Made by a program: the position numbers and the translations under genes
The notes under the pieces: model-generated
Databases searched by the model: none
What the model was told of the DNA's origin: nothing
What the model saw: only the letters and a program-made list of their open reading frames with translations
Assembly (NCBI GenBank): GCA_946902875.1
Contig: OX336358.1
Coordinates: 15,617,694 to 15,681,693 of the forward strand
Source of the DNA: Nematopogon swammerdamellus
Lineage: Eukaryota; Arthropoda; Insecta; Lepidoptera; Adelidae
Reading direction: 5' to 3'
Length of the DNA: 64,000 nucleotides
In this document: in pieces, positions 35,301-47,478 of the stretch
Layout: every line of letters starts with the position of its first letter
How positions within the stretch are numbered: position 1 is the first letter of the stretch

Positions 35301-38300
35301 TAAAAAAAATTAAAAAAATATATAATTCGATTTCTGTAAACTTTCACAGCTTCGAATAACTTTTCAAATGTGGATATTCGAAAGGGTCTTTGATAAGGCT
35401 GAGTGAAATTTAAATAAGTAGCTTAGTTTTAATTGTAGAATTATTTTTCGTTTTTTCGAAACTAAAAAAGTGTAATTTTCAAAAATTTATTTCTCCTAAA
35501 CTAAAAGTCGCAGAGGCGGGGGAGTTTTACTCTAGCATTTTAAATAACTAAATCTATTAATTTCTGGAATAAAAAGGACGTGTCCGATTTTATGGTCATA
35601 TTTGACACTGTGCACCTCCAGTATTTGAATTCTGAACACGAACCAAAATTACCAAATTTCTTAGATTACTTATTCAGGTATTATAAGGTAATTCTATAAA
35701 ATATGCAAAGAACCTACGTCCTATGGTTTATTGAGCAGTGTTATAACTAGAAGCGGCATCAATAAGAAACTATAGCTCTCACCATTAGACAATGCTAGCT
35801 TGCGCTAGTGAGATAGCACAATATCGCAGCTATATCGTACGAACTCATTATTTATTGTATACATATCTTAAATTTTTTTTATGTAATCCAGCATTGGTGG
35901 CTGTGCCGAGAGACCAATGGTGTAGTCGACAGAGCCAAAATCGCCTCTCCTCGCGAAACCAGGCTCAGGTAGGTGCCATGCCAGCAGATTTGAATTGGAG
36001 AAATATCGAAGCGTTTATCCAGTACTGGACCCGGAAACAGCTGACTGACAAAATATAGTAAACTAACCTCTGAATCTTGTGCTTAATCTTGACGGAGCCG
36101 AGGTAGGCCTTGTCCCGCCTGATCTCGCGCAGAGCTCCCTTCGTCTCGCGTCTCAGCTTGTGCTTCAGCTTGTCCCTCTCTGCTTGCTCGCGAGTCAGCT
36201 TGCTCGACTTGCTGCCCGTGAATCTGTTCAATTACATTATTAATTATAGATTTGTTCACGCAATCAATAATGTAAATAAATAAAAATATGGTATGACATG
36301 TCTCTTTATTTTTCCCAACTTGTGTTTGTACGGGTCCCACCTTTACAAAGCGGAAAGGTCACACCCAAAAATAATTAAGGTCATATTCTGGTTGCAGTTG
36401 ACGAAAAGCAAAAAACAACTTACACATCTTGCACGTCAGGCTCGTACAACTTGAGTGCTTTCGGCCGCTTCTTCTCGCGAGCTAGAGGAGTGTAGGTTTT
36501 CAATTCCAAAGTCTCCTTCATGTAAGTCACAGTGTCCGTAACATTCTTAGCCACTCCCTCTGGGTAGTTGTCTAACTCCACTCTCCCCAAGAGCTGAATA
36601 TGAGGCTCGAACATGCATTCTTGCGTTTCCAAATCGTTACAGTTCATAAACATCTCCTTCAACATATTCACACTGGTCGATAGACATCGGACTTTGAATT
36701 CAGAGTTCACTTCGTTAAAAATCAAATCCTTGGCAGCCATCTTGGTTTTAATGTCAGTTGAACTGCAGTCTTCATCGAGCATTAGCATCTTAGACTCTTT
36801 GGTGTACAGTTTAAAAGGTGGGATGACTTGAATAGGGTTTAGGACGGATGTATTTGCGCTTAAAAATATAATGCCTCTGATAAAATTAATCGCAGACGGT
36901 ACAAATCGCTTTGAAAGTACGGTGTACTCGAGAATTAAAGATGTCACGAATAAACCTCTCGCTATTGAAAATCCATTGACATACTTGCATTTGGTCAAGA
37001 TTTCTGACATGAAAATAAGGCAAGGGGTTACGACGGGATGTCTGAAGTCTGATGTGGGAAATATCAAAGACACGAGCTTGAAGAAAATCAATGTATCCAG
37101 GCCGGGAACGGTTTTCTTATCTTTCTTGAAGTCTTCATACTTTTCTACTATGACCTCAGTTAGACAATGCTTTGCGTTCATTATGTTCATCTGTGCTAAG
37201 TCGTACATTTGGGGGGCAATTTTATCGAAGATTTGGAAAGATTTAATAATTTGTTTCTCCTTCTTCAGGTTACTGAATATGTCATTGATGTACTGAAGTA
37301 GGTAGGCGAAGAGTTTGCTCAACATGTCCTTGTTGTTATCAGCTAGGCTGGGATGGTAGCATTTTATCAGGCGTTCCAGAATTACGGCTTGATATTCAGG
37401 ATGCTGCTTTAACAACAGCTCCTGGAAATAAAACAGTTTTATATTATGTATACATATAGTTATACTGTTATAGCACAGGTTATAGTTAGTACATATTTTT
37501 GATATGTATGTGATATGTGTATAATACAGAATGATGATAAAACTAATGATGATTTAAATTTGGCAATAATGAATAAGTAGTTTAAATAAAAGAAAAGGGC
37601 TGAATATGTGTAGTACGTATTTTAGAAAGAATTGGGTGTGTCCAAGCGTCCTTCGGACAATCAGACACAATCAGCGAAACCACGCTCAATGAGGTGCCAT
37701 GCCATCGACAGAGCGGACAAAAGGTTGTCGTTGATTTTATTGGCACACCTTTTGAAGACCCCCAGGTTTTAGGAGTTACGGAAAACACTCACTGGAAGAC
37801 TAACGACGAAGTGAATAGTCAACCACGACAGATTCTAAAAAAAAAAAATTATTTGGTGACAGATTTATTGAAAGAAACTTACCTCCAACTGTTCATACTC
37901 CTCCGGCATTTCATAAGTGTAAGGCAATTCCTTCTTCGCCTTCTCCATAATAACTTTCCTCGCCAGAAGATCGGCTTTGATTTGATTAGCTATTTGTGCG
38001 TCCACATCATCACCGTTGAACAAAACATTCTCTTTTCCTCGTTTCTCTACAACCAAATCTGTTCTCGGTTTGATGAAATTGAAAGAGGGTGCTTTACTTA
38101 ACTGTTCAGTTACTATAACAGTACTTTGCTCGTCAATTTCAACATTTGTTTTCTCTTCAAATAATTTAGCAACTTTTTTGCCAGGACTGTCATGTTCGTT
38201 GTTTTGTTTCCTTTTATTGCCAAGTACTTTGTTATTTTTCTGTTCACCAATTTCAGCATTTGTTTTCTCTTCAGATAATTTGGCAATCTTTTTACTGGAA

Positions 38301-41300
38301 CTGCCATTTTCATAGCTATTTTTTCTTTTGTTTCCAGAAATTTGGTTGTTTGTTTCTTCAACTTCTTCACTAGTATCAGAGCTATTTGATTTAGCATTTT
38401 TTTCTTCTCTAGCTGTTAGATCTATGTTTGTCTTCTTCTTTGTTTTATTGCTAACTCGAAGTATGTTGCTGTTATTAGTAACATCTGCTTTATTAACTTC
38501 TACATAATTATCATCATTTTCAGATTCGTCTTGAGAATTACTCTGATTGTTTTCTATAGGTAAATCATTTTCAGATTCGTCGTCATCATCTTTTGAATCG
38601 TTGAGTGAAGCGGCTTCACTTTCATCATCAGCGTCATCATCGCCTGATTTGTCATCATCATTTTCATCACTTTTATCTGATTCAGAACCATTGTTATCAA
38701 ATTGGATGTCCTTCTTCCTTACTGTGAAACAAAGAAACGTATTATTATATTTTTCTTACAATTTGAGAGCAAAGAATTTAGGTTAGGTTAGGTTACTTAT
38801 ATACCCAGAAAAGGTTTCTCAAAATTTTCGAACAAAAAAAGCCATGGCAACGAACACTCTTCGCCTCGATTTTTGACACACTCGGTTTTTATATTGCATA
38901 GACGCTTTGTTGTGTCTCGGGGTTCCGTGGCCGGTGATTAAAAGTAGTTTACGCAAAATGCACAAAAATCACTAACGTGAGTTCTCCTTGAGGATATGTT
39001 CCGGCAGCTGAGGTTTCCCGTCCTTGTCGTAGGACACCATGTATGTGGGCTCCTCGTCCAGCTCGAAATTGTCATCCAAGTCATCGGCGGACCTACAGCC
39101 AAACAAGTAAAAAAAAAGTAAAAAAGATTTTATTAATTAATTCTAAAACATATAAACATTACAAATACAAACATTACAAAATACAAATAACATTATTCTC
39201 AGATTTTTTACATTTTGCATGTTTTAGATAGACATAAATATGATCACTCCCACCTAAACTGGCCATTGATGGTTGTATTATAGGTGGTTGATCAGTAAAT
39301 TGTACACTTCTATCTACCCAGTAACAAGAACATCTCAATTCTTAATTCTCAGTACACATCTACCCGCAAACTCATTCACCTACTCCAATCAGTTTTTAAT
39401 ATAAACAATATTGTGGTTGTAAGGGAAGTAGTAACTTGTGAAGCTAAGCTTTCAATGCTTTTGCCAAACATACCGAACCATGTGGTTCAACATGTCCGGA
39501 TTGCTACCACCGCACTGATTGAAGGTCGACCGTACGTATATACCACACGGGTAAGCAGAGTAATCGGTGTTATGCTGCTAAGACAATATAACTAAATTAG
39601 GCACCAAGACCCACCTGCTGCATGACTCGGTAAAACAACCGTGTCAAGGTGAGATGTGGTTCACTTGTCGCCCTTTAGCACGGCATCTCGCACTTATCCC
39701 TTATTCGCCTTAATCACACGGAGAGAGATGCAGTCTTCGGTCACACGGAGAGAGATTCTTTTTAAGTACCGGCAAAATATTGAAAATTGGAAAGATGCAC
39801 GCACCGATGTTTATTAACAGCGGAACTATTGATGTTGGTTCTGATGACTCCGTGCATGCGCTCCTGCCGCTCCTTCTCCAGCTTCTGTAGCTTCTCCTTC
39901 TGCTCCCGCGCCACCTTCTCCTCGCTCTGCAGCCCGTCCGACGGCTGCCCAAACCAAACACATCCAATTAGTCCAACCGACAATCCCAATTCCAACTTTT
40001 TTTTTACACTTTAACAGCCAAGCGTTTTAAAGCGCGCCTTCTCTGGTACGCCGGCCATTTTTGGCGATATTGTAAGATTTATAAAAAAATAATGTTACAT
40101 GCATAATTATTTTTTTATTTATAAGATGGTTTTATATATTTTGAGAATAAAAATAAAAAACATATTAAAATTATTTATTTATATTTTTAAATACGTTCAT
40201 TTACTGTTCAAATACTGTGTCTCAAAGCGAAAAAAGAAACTCTTACACGGTGTGCGGGGTACTGGCGGGGGAGCGCTACGCGCCGCGCCTGTCTAAACTC
40301 CTTCCTCCGCCTATACCGCGCACCGCATGCCAGTGAATTATACATGTGTGTGTAGCTAATTAAATACACTACAAGACAAGAGGGTTACACGCAGAATACG
40401 TTCCACGAGCGGGATTTTATAATAAACGATATGAAAGTCAGTCCCGTACGGCGTGCGTGATCGGCGTCCTGACACGACAGCGTCTGCCCGTATTAGATAC
40501 GTGAATAGCTGTTAAAGTGTTAAGAATGAAAGAAAGAATTTTTTTTATTGTTACACTTTAGGTTGGTATACTTTAGGGGACGGCAGGATCACCTTAAACA
40601 GCTCCTCCGAGCACTTCCTGCGGAATTAAAGTATTGAACGCACACACAGTTTCTACTCACAGTTCCTCGCTTCTCAAACCGAAGCTCCCTCGTCATCTTG
40701 TCGTAGTCTTCGGCTCGGCTCTTCTCCTTACTCAGAAGTTTGTCTATGAGGCTTTCTTCTTCATCGACTTTCGCCTTCTTAAACACGATCGGCTGGAGGT
40801 CCTTCCACTCCGTGTCCAGCTTCTCGGTGAGGTCCAGCGTCTGCTCCTTGAGTTTCTGCTTCTCGGCCTTCCGCTTCTTCGACTCGGCGATGAGCTGATC
40901 GATCAGGTCTTTGTGCGACTTTGCGCCGTCCTTCGCGTCCGTCTTTGAGAGCATCCCGCCACCGAAGTGACCCTCCGCTACGAACTCGTCTGCAATCAAA
41001 ATATTACGTACTGTTACGGACACTGGGGCCGGATAGAAAATTAAACAGCACTAGAACTTGAAACTCTTTACAGATGTTTTATAACACGAGCGCGGGTGAG
41101 CCACGCTTGTGTGTGTAAATGTGTAAATATACATGCACACTGTCTTTGTCTGCGTAAGCTCGGGAGCGCTACCTGCGCTAACGCTACACACACAGGAGCG
41201 CGTGTCTATACGCATTACAACTACAAGTGTGGCTCACCCGCGCTCGTGAGATAAAACATCCGTACTGTCATTTAAATAGCCAAACTCTTTAAACTTTCTC

Positions 41301-44300
41301 GCATAAAAAATGCCCTATCATTTTTTGACAGATTTCTTCTTTTTCATACATCACAACTTTAGGTGTTCGTGATAGTACACAAGTCACGCTGTAACAATGG
41401 CCGTATAAGCAGAGTAATCCGTGTTGCGCTGCAAGAGCTCGGGTTACAGCACAACGCCGACCGCCATGTTCAGAGAATTATTACGAAAAGATAACTTATC
41501 AAATAAGGCGCAAAGACAGTTGGAAGGACCGTGCCAAGGGAGAGATGGCTAGCCGGTCGCCCTTTAGCGCGGCACCTTGTCCTTGTCCCTTAGTCGCCTT
41601 TTACGCGCAATAAATAATGGTAAGAATGGGGAGAGATGCAGTGGGCCTATTCCTTTCAAGTACCAAGCCACACGCGGTAACAGTTTCAGGAAACCTGTAT
41701 TGCTGATAAAAATAATAGGTACTAAGTAAAAAAATTTGCATAATACTTTTTGCATTATGGGTGTATTTTAATTGACTGCGTTCCTTTCAGGGGGTTGTTC
41801 TGTATCCTAAACTGAGTAACTTCTGTTCTACAGCTTTTGGAAATTGAAAAAAAAAAAAAATCACTTTCTCCATGCATTTAAGGGCAGACCTAACCTCCAA
41901 ATGTATGGGGAAAGTGAATTTTTTTTTTGGAAATTCCTAAAGTTGTATAACTAAAGTGGCTCAGTTTAAGATACAGAACAACCCCCTAGAAGGAACGCAG
42001 TAAATTAAAATACACCCTGTATATAAGGGTGACTGAATGCAATTTAATTCTGCAATAAAATCTAATTTGTTCAATATACAAATCTCCATAATAATGTAAA
42101 CATTTTTTTTTAATTCAAAATATTAATTATTTTCTCACCGTTGAGTCCCCCGAACTTGCGGCCGTCTTCCTGTTCATCATCAGACGACCGCGGATCATCG
42201 AACTTCTCCACTTCCTCCAGCGTCTGCCCTCTGAAAAATTAAGCATATTGAAAGGGGGATACCGACCATTCTATATTCTATAAATTCGAGTTTTGAAAAA
42301 GAAACCATTTTGACCTGATAACGTCACATCTTATAAATTGATGAACACCGGCTGCACGCACGAAAAAGTGTCACGTTCCATCTGAGCCTGTGTGTGCAAG
42401 CGAGCGCGCGTAACAAGCGATAGAGAGGCACAATCGGCCCAAGCGTCGGCTTGTACACATTTATCCCTCTGTGTTCAGTTTTCATCTTAACATGCTGAGA
42501 CAAATATTTCGCCTACAAAACTTCCTTTGACAAGTTTGCGAAAAGCACTGGACCTTTAGCAACGTGAATCTTCTTTTTTTTAATTTCTCTGTGGTTGTAA
42601 ATTATCGAACTACCTTACTTATACATTCTTTTCGATGAGGCCAAGCGAGCCACACTTCATTTTGTTTTTACTCTGCATTTTTCGAACCTTCTCGTCATAT
42701 TTTTCATCAACAAAATTTGTTTTAATAATTTCGCATAACCGCTCACTGGTTGCCGCAAAATACGCACCCGTGTCCCACACAATCCTCGGCGGGGCCCCTA
42801 ACCGGTGGAGAGTAGCGGCATGGCACCTCTTCGGCACCAGTGAAGGTAACAGCTACCCTCAAAATCAAGGTACTCTCAGTTAATCTCATAATTTTGGTTT
42901 ACTTATTGAACTTTTTACATTCATTGAATTTTACATACAGTCCATCTTCTCGCATTCTCACATTGATCCTTCGGCCGAATTCTATTGACCCATCGACTGG
43001 TTTAATAGTCAGTCATCATGTTCTATAGATTCAGTGTTTTTTCGCAAAAATGTTCGTATTTCCGTGCTAATTTTCATGAATTTTCGTACTAATTTGTCGT
43101 ATTGTCGTTTTTTGTGTGTTTGTACTTAACTACAGCATGGAAATAATTTAAATTCTTTAATCTAAAGTATCAGGGCAGCACAAATTGAAAGGAGGTTACT
43201 CGTACCATAATATATTAAGCGCATCTGGCCGGTCGGAAAAGATTTCAAATTTAGAATATTCATGAAACGTAAAACTACCGTCCGTAAACCGACTTTACAG
43301 ACAACCAATTTTTTATAGAACCTGATTCACCTACCACATCCCTGACATACACCTAGGTAAATTATGTTCGGGCGGCGCGTGGTTGGCGCGGTCTTGGCTT
43401 GTACTCTTGATCCTAAGGTTCGAGGTTCGATTCCGGCCGACATGCACCAATTAGTTTTTTCTGTCAGAAATATGTATGTGCATATCTACACCCTGGTGCT
43501 TCATTTTTCGGAACCGTGAGGGAGCGTTCATAAACCACGTGACGGATTTTAGGCAAATTTTGTAGTGTGATATTGGAGGTAAGCATTCTTTATTCTTTAT
43601 TCATCATTCGTATGGTAGTACACTACGCTTGAATTTATCTTGTTTAGTTTTTACAATCCGGTTCGATTACACCCACAAAAAGCCGGCAAGAAACTTCGCA
43701 GGAGTTTTTTTTAACGTCTGATTACAATACATGTGACTAGCGACACAATAGACAGTGTTAAAATATAGTTTGAGAGCTATAATAACTATAATTTAAGCTT
43801 GATAATTCTGACTACATAAAATCAAAATTCAAAGCAACAGTAAAAATAAAATCATTATTTTAGCTTTGGAAACCAACAGGTTAAGAGGTGTTATAGCTGT
43901 GCCAGAATCTCATACCGATGTGTGAGTACATCGTCCGTGAGGTTGTAAATGTTCTTCTTCGAATGTCTCCGCGCCTGCTCGGCCGCGAACCTCGCCAGAA
44001 TCTTGTCTTCACCGCTCAGCTGCGTGTTCTGCTCACCGATGCGTCGGTCCACGAACGAGTTGCTCTTGTTCATCAGCTTGTACTCCGTTCCGATGGTCTC
44101 TTTACGCTGCAAACGACAATACAGGTTGAGGGAGGCCGAGCACGGGACGAGTTCTGTACTTCTGTCAACGCAGACTAGCCGACGAGGACTCGACGTGAGC
44201 CGATACGTCTAGCGCACTCTAAGAGAGTCAGTCAGTCAGCGTGTAAGCGTCCACTGCTGGACATACGCCTTTCCAATTTTCCTCCAGTCCTCCCGGCCTT

Positions 44301-46483
44301 CAGCGGTACGGAACCACTGCTTTCCACCGACGCACTTGATGTCGTCGTCCCACCTGGCAGGTGGTCTTCCCACACTCCATTTTCCTGTCCACGGCTGCCA
44401 GTGTAGGACACGGTTACTCCAACGGTCGTCGTCTCTTCGGCTGACGTATCCAGCCCACTGCCACTTGAGCTTAGCCACCCGGTATCCATTATCGACTACT
44501 TTGGTGCGTCGGCGGATTTCCTCGTTACGCACCATATCACGTAACGATATTCCCAGCATGGCTCGCTCCATTGCTCTCTGGGCAACTTTCAACCTTTGGA
44601 CAACAGCGACCATCAGAGTCCACGTTTCACACCCGTACGTCATCATAACCGGGAGGACACACTGGTCGTAGAGGGTCATTTTTTATTAAGTGAAGTCCCT
44701 TAATTGGTAGGTTCTATATCTGAAATGGATCACATTTATGATGTAAATTTTACTTTACATACCTAACGTTAGATTTTTTTTCTGGAGACAGTCGTCTACA
44801 ATTTGAGCCTACCACCTAGTAAGGGACAAGGGAAGGGACCTACAGTTTTACACCGGTTCCGAACGGTGAAGCAGCAGGTGTAGGTATGCACGTAAATTTT
44901 TTCGTCAGAAGAAACTCATTGGTACACGCCGACGGGATTCGAACCGCGGACCTCGCGCATGAGAAGCTGATGCCCAAACCACTCGGCCACCCGCCGCTTA
45001 AATATATATTATATAAGCTGTGCCCGCGGCTCCGCCCGCTCTCATATTTCACTTCACTGCTAACCTCATAAGCCATTTAGCGTGATAGTAAGTAGCCTAT
45101 AGTTGATGGGAAGAATCAAGCTATCCGTAGAATTTTGTTTTATTAAAATCGGTTCAGTGGTTCTCGAGTTATAAGCGGGCGGACAGACAGACATACACTC
45201 AGACACTCAGACAGAAAGCAAACGTTGGATTTTATTATAGGTAAGGATATATTAATATATATAAAATGTTTAATGAATTGGAACAGTGAACATGACTTTT
45301 TTTAACCTGAATTTTATTCGAAAACATCTGTTTAGTGTAGTGGGGGTGGGCATTGGGGAGGGGGAAAAGTTTATAAGAATGATTCCTGCCCCCCCTCATT
45401 GTTTTATATGCTTTATAATCATTTTCACCCCCCTTTTCAGAGGTACTTTGTATGGTTCCTTCGCCTAAACGCCCACCTCTGGTGGAGGGGGGGAGGGGAG
45501 GGTCATTTAATATACTAAACAAGACCCCCCCCCCCCCCCCCCCCCGCGAGAGATCTATTTCTAGCGATTAGACTTTATTGCACAATTTTTCTGCAATAAT
45601 ATCTAAATGTTCGCATGACTGCAAACGGCTATTTAATTTATTACAATTGAAGACATCAGGTGACAAAGGTGCTTTGTAACAAAAACAAAAAGCTGAGAAA
45701 AATTATGTCAAAGTTAATGGCTCATAACTTTTTTAATTTAGGACTTATGAATTGATTTTTTACCATTCCTGATAACTAACTGACTATGTTTACTTTGTAT
45801 AAACATGATAAAGCGTACAAAACCATGCATTATGTTCTTTTTTGCTTTGTGGATGAAGGTGTTTTGTACACATAGCTCTTTCATCAGGAACAAAAAATTC
45901 AATTTATGAGATGATCTTTGGAGATGATCAAACTGGAATAAGGTGTTATATGACCATGACACCTTCTTCCACAGAAAAACCTACAATTTCGTGTACATAA
46001 CACCTTCACCACTTGAATAACTCCTATTTCCGTCGTGATTTCGGATTTTCTGTCAGTGCCACTTGATAACTCGGCACATAACACCTTCATTATGGTAAAA
46101 AATGCATTTCTAAAAAAAATTTACATAGTACCTTCGTCCACTCACGTCTTCAATTATAAATTGATACCTTCTGTATAGCCTTGGCCCTGGAGACACCGGG
46201 CAGGCCGCGATCGTGTTTCAGCTTGCGTCCCAGCACTTTGAACTTCTCGCGATTCACGTGAACCTCAAATGGATTCAGCGTCTTCTTTGTAGCCTCGACA
46301 CGACGCTTGTTCCGCACCTAGTGTGATATTGAGTTTAGTATAAACAGTATACGATGCAAGCAATGCTTTTGCAGTGATCGGCGTGTCGGGAGCGCGAGGA
46401 ACAACAAAAGCAGCGAAGGTATAAATGTATATTGCTACCTTGTCAGCCAGCCCGTAGTTCTTTTTGTTCTTCACTTTCACCAT
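32353..46483 (-). CDS. NOP14: Nucleolar protein 14 homologue, 11 coding exons
   Basis: Exons on the - strand: 46483-46439, 46317-46168, 44106-43916, 42230-42139, 40989-40661, 39944-39805, 39092-38977, 38721-37883, 37421-36424, 36223-36068, 32443-32353. Every junction keeps phase and the sum is 3147 nt, 1048 aa. NOP14 works in the nucleolus in 18S rRNA processing and 40S assembly. Family signatures: 'NPFEVHVNREKFKVLGRK' (exon 2), 'RFAAEQARRHSKK' (3), 'EKFDDP' and 'DEFVAEGHFGGG' (4-5), 'DDLDDNFELDEEPTYMVSYD' (7), the helical 'EYEQL..LLKQHPEYQAVILERLIKCYHPSL' region (8-9), and the basic 'KGALREIRRDKAYL' tail (10). It is longer than the yeast or human protein because exon 8 codes for an acidic/Lys-rich insert with a 38-residue tandem duplication (38108-38335). 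Exon 7 ends may be off by 1 nt. Confidence 0.95.
33427..35002 (-). mobile_element. Family A SINE split by a hAT-like insertion
   Basis: The poly-T and reversed tail (atggaaactgacacggctcg) lie at about 33420-33527, and the SINE continues at 34960-35002 with 'gtcagtgtttcccttcatttc'. The two halves join across the 33528-34959 insert. Confidence 0.8.
33528..34959. mobile_element. hAT-like non-autonomous element nested in a SINE
   Basis: 1432 bp. Tips CAGTGGCGGCTGG and CCAGCCGCCACTG are a perfect 13-bp inverted pair; 8-bp duplication CATGCCAT at 33520-33527 and 34960-34967. The interior is GC-rich, with an imperfect stem pairing about 34111-34145 with 34207-34245 (gatctcggcgtgtcg / cgacacgccgagatc). 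No transposase domain seen. Confidence 0.85.
35876..36050 (-). mobile_element. Diverged family C SINE ending about 18 nt from the NOP14 exon 10 donor
   Basis: T-run then 'atgtaatccagcattggtgg ... caggtaggtgccatgcc ... tccagtactgg', the family C order in reverse with heavy divergence. Confidence 0.5.
38108..38335 (-). repeat. 114-bp coding tandem duplication inside NOP14 exon 8
   Basis: Two adjacent 38-codon units both begin GNKRK and contain 'KK(I/V)AKL(S/F)EEKTN(A/V)EI(G/D)EQ'. Starts are at 38335 and 38221 on the - strand, exactly 114 bp apart. It extends the disordered acidic insert without breaking frame. Confidence 0.85.
39548..39773 (-). mobile_element. Family B retroposon in NOP14 intron 6
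   Basis: 'ggtaagcagagtaatcggtg' to 'agagagatgcagt' and 'ttctttttaagtaccggc', reversed relative to 2905-3225. It ends about 30 nt from the exon 6 donor at 39804. Confidence 0.65.
40560..40622 (-). repeat. Short LINE fragment
   Basis: 'ggggacggcaggatcacc ... cagctcctccgagcacttcc' is the reverse of the 'gtgctcggaggagctgttta' region of the LINE at 57477. It lies beside the NOP14 exon 5 donor. Confidence 0.5.
41398..41690 (-). mobile_element. Family B retroposon in NOP14 intron 4
   Basis: 'gtataagcagagtaatccgtg' type end through 'ccttagtcgccttttacg' to 'caagtaccaagccacacgc'; reversed family B, diverged. Confidence 0.65.
41757..42019. mobile_element. Foldback MITE in NOP14 intron 4
   Basis: Arms of about 60 bp: 'gggtgtattttaattgactg' and 'gggggttgttctgtatcc' on the left are inverted on the right (ggatacagaacaacccc-like, 'attaaaatacaccctg'). 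About 263 bp in all, no frame. Confidence 0.7.
42313..42470 (-). repeat. Family G fragment
   Basis: 'ctgataacgtcacatcttataaattg', 'gtgtcacgttccatctgagc' and 'tagagaggcacaatcggccc' mirror 22990-23131. A further piece ('ccgtaaaccgactttacag') lies at 43262-43325. Confidence 0.6.
43370..43450 (+). repeat. tRNA-like SINE head remnant
   Basis: 'gcgcgtggttggcgcggtc' and 'ggttcgattccggccgac' resemble tRNA A and B boxes, but the intervening sequence does not fold as a tRNA. A sibling is at about 61030-61050. Confidence 0.45.
43584..43855 (+). repeat. Family F dispersed repeat
   Basis: Near-copy of 28436-28735 on the same strand, with small deletions. Confidence 0.65.
44220..44679 (-). mobile_element. 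5'-truncated RTE-type LINE (reverse transcriptase C-terminus)
   Basis: On the - strand a 147-codon frame carries 'TYGCETWTL', 'RAMERAMLGISLRD', 'RNEEIRRRTKV', 'KLKWQWAGYVSRR' and 'VGRPPARWDDDIK', the typical tail of RTE-like element polyproteins in insects. It begins abruptly at 44679 and ends in a (TGAC)n run near 44230. It sits in NOP14 intron 2 and cannot transpose. Confidence 0.85.
44793..45000 (-). mobile_element. Family C SINE, head half
   Basis: Shared core (cctaccacctagtaaggg ... gggacctacagttttacacc), then the reversed tRNA-like head 'gattcgaaccgcggacctc ... ccactcggccacccgccgc'. Confidence 0.8.
45010..45247 (+). repeat. Family E LINE-like element, head and tail
   Basis: 'agctgtgcccgcggctccgc' start followed by the same tail as 6165-6360, ending 'gttggattttattatagg'. 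This shows the short complete form of the element that hosts the minisatellite at 4715. Confidence 0.65.
45248..46167. other. NOP14 intron 2, remaining part
   Basis: Low-complexity C run at about 45526-45545. The stretch 45640-46140 has several spaced 'acaccttc' / 'aacaccttca' motifs (for example 45958, 46007, 46083), on both strands; significance unknown. Confidence 0.4.
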
Positions 46484-46682
46484 ATTTTCTCGAAATTACG
46501 AATCAATGGCTTTAAACACTAGCAAATTAATTATTATCCGTGTTTTGTTTTTGAGGTTAGTACATTCGCATTGTGATAGCACGCATGTGACTTTTGATTT
46601 GACATATTTATGACATAGTTATGGTTGTTGTTATTGTTTTCGCCATAAATAGGCAGGCAAAGATCATTTGACCATACAGCCA
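46484..46682 (-). promoter_or_regulatory. NOP14 upstream flank (promoter region, inferred)
   Basis: Non-coding DNA directly 5' of the NOP14 ATG on the - strand. No TATA box stands out; assigned by position only. Confidence 0.3.
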
Positions 46683-46878
46683 AAGCCACCGTACTGGATG
46701 TAAGATGGCCGCATAGCAGCCTCGGTTGTGTTCTCCTTTAATCCAGTATAGCCAGCAATCCAGGGAAGTCTCCGGTATGGCACATACCTCTTCTCTACTC
46801 GGAGGTGATATTGGTTAGTCAGAGCATGTGCTTTGGCCCCTCTGACTTAGCCACCCATACCGGATTACATAAAAAAAA
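46683..46878 (+). mobile_element. Family C SINE body
   Basis: 'aaagccaccgtactggatgt ... ccagtatagccagcaatcc ... cccataccggattacat' plus A-tail, with a 9-nt insertion near 46790. Confidence 0.75.
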
Positions 46879-47109
46879 TATGGTTTTTTGTTTTGGTCTT
46901 TTTTTATAATTGCGGAAAGACGAGGGTCGTTTGACCGTACAGCCAAGTCATTGCTTTTTTTTTATGTAATAATCAACCGTATTTGGCTTGTTTTCATTTG
47001 GGATATTCAAGGCTTGTTAAAAGCCCTAAAAGAAAATAAAAAAAAAAACCATTGGGTCTTGCAAATTTCGAAGCTCGTTTAATGTATTCCACCAAGAGTC
47101 ATGGTGTTT

Positions 47110-47260
47110 TAATCCGCGTCTCCTGCGATTTTTTTTTTCGAAACATTACACAGAAACATCCAGACATTGGCGCGTGGCCATACACATTTTTATGAAAACA
47201 AATGTTTTTGCGTAATGTTTCGAAAAAAACATACGCAGGCAGGAGAAGCGGCTTTAGGGG
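47110..47260. repeat. Small inverted-repeat element
   Basis: 'cgcgtctcctgcgattttt ... cgaaacattac' at 47116-47150 is the inverse of 'gtaatgtttcgaaaaaaaca ... ggcaggagaagcgg' at 47212-47253. Confidence 0.5.
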
Positions 47261-47478
47261 TATTCCTTTCAATAAAATATCTTCCTTTCCTTTTGAGTAG
47301 AATTTTTATTTGTACGTTTTTTGCTCTCAAGAAACAGCAAGCCTTCTTCTTCTTTTACGGAACACCACACCACACCACACCAGTTGAAAATCTGAGTACA
47401 ATACAATACATATTATTTAAAAGGTGAGTTCTGTCTGTCAGCGCGCATTCCCCCACCGAGCGCTGCTATTATCCGGTG

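Larger units (their letters stand above)
32830..35612. mobile_element. Long-terminal-inverted-repeat element (arms about 430 bp) in NOP14 intron 10
   Basis: The arm 32830-33263 is the inverse of about 35178-35612 with few differences (tips cacagtgtcaaatatgacc / ggtcatatttgacactgtg). The 5-bp repeat CACCT at 32825-32829 and 35613-35617 looks like a target duplication. No transposase; the interior is taken by a SINE that is itself interrupted. Confidence 0.8.

Noticed and set aside
44336..44671. 111-codon + strand frame in NOP14 intron 2
   Set aside because: It is the antisense of the RTE LINE reverse transcriptase tail.
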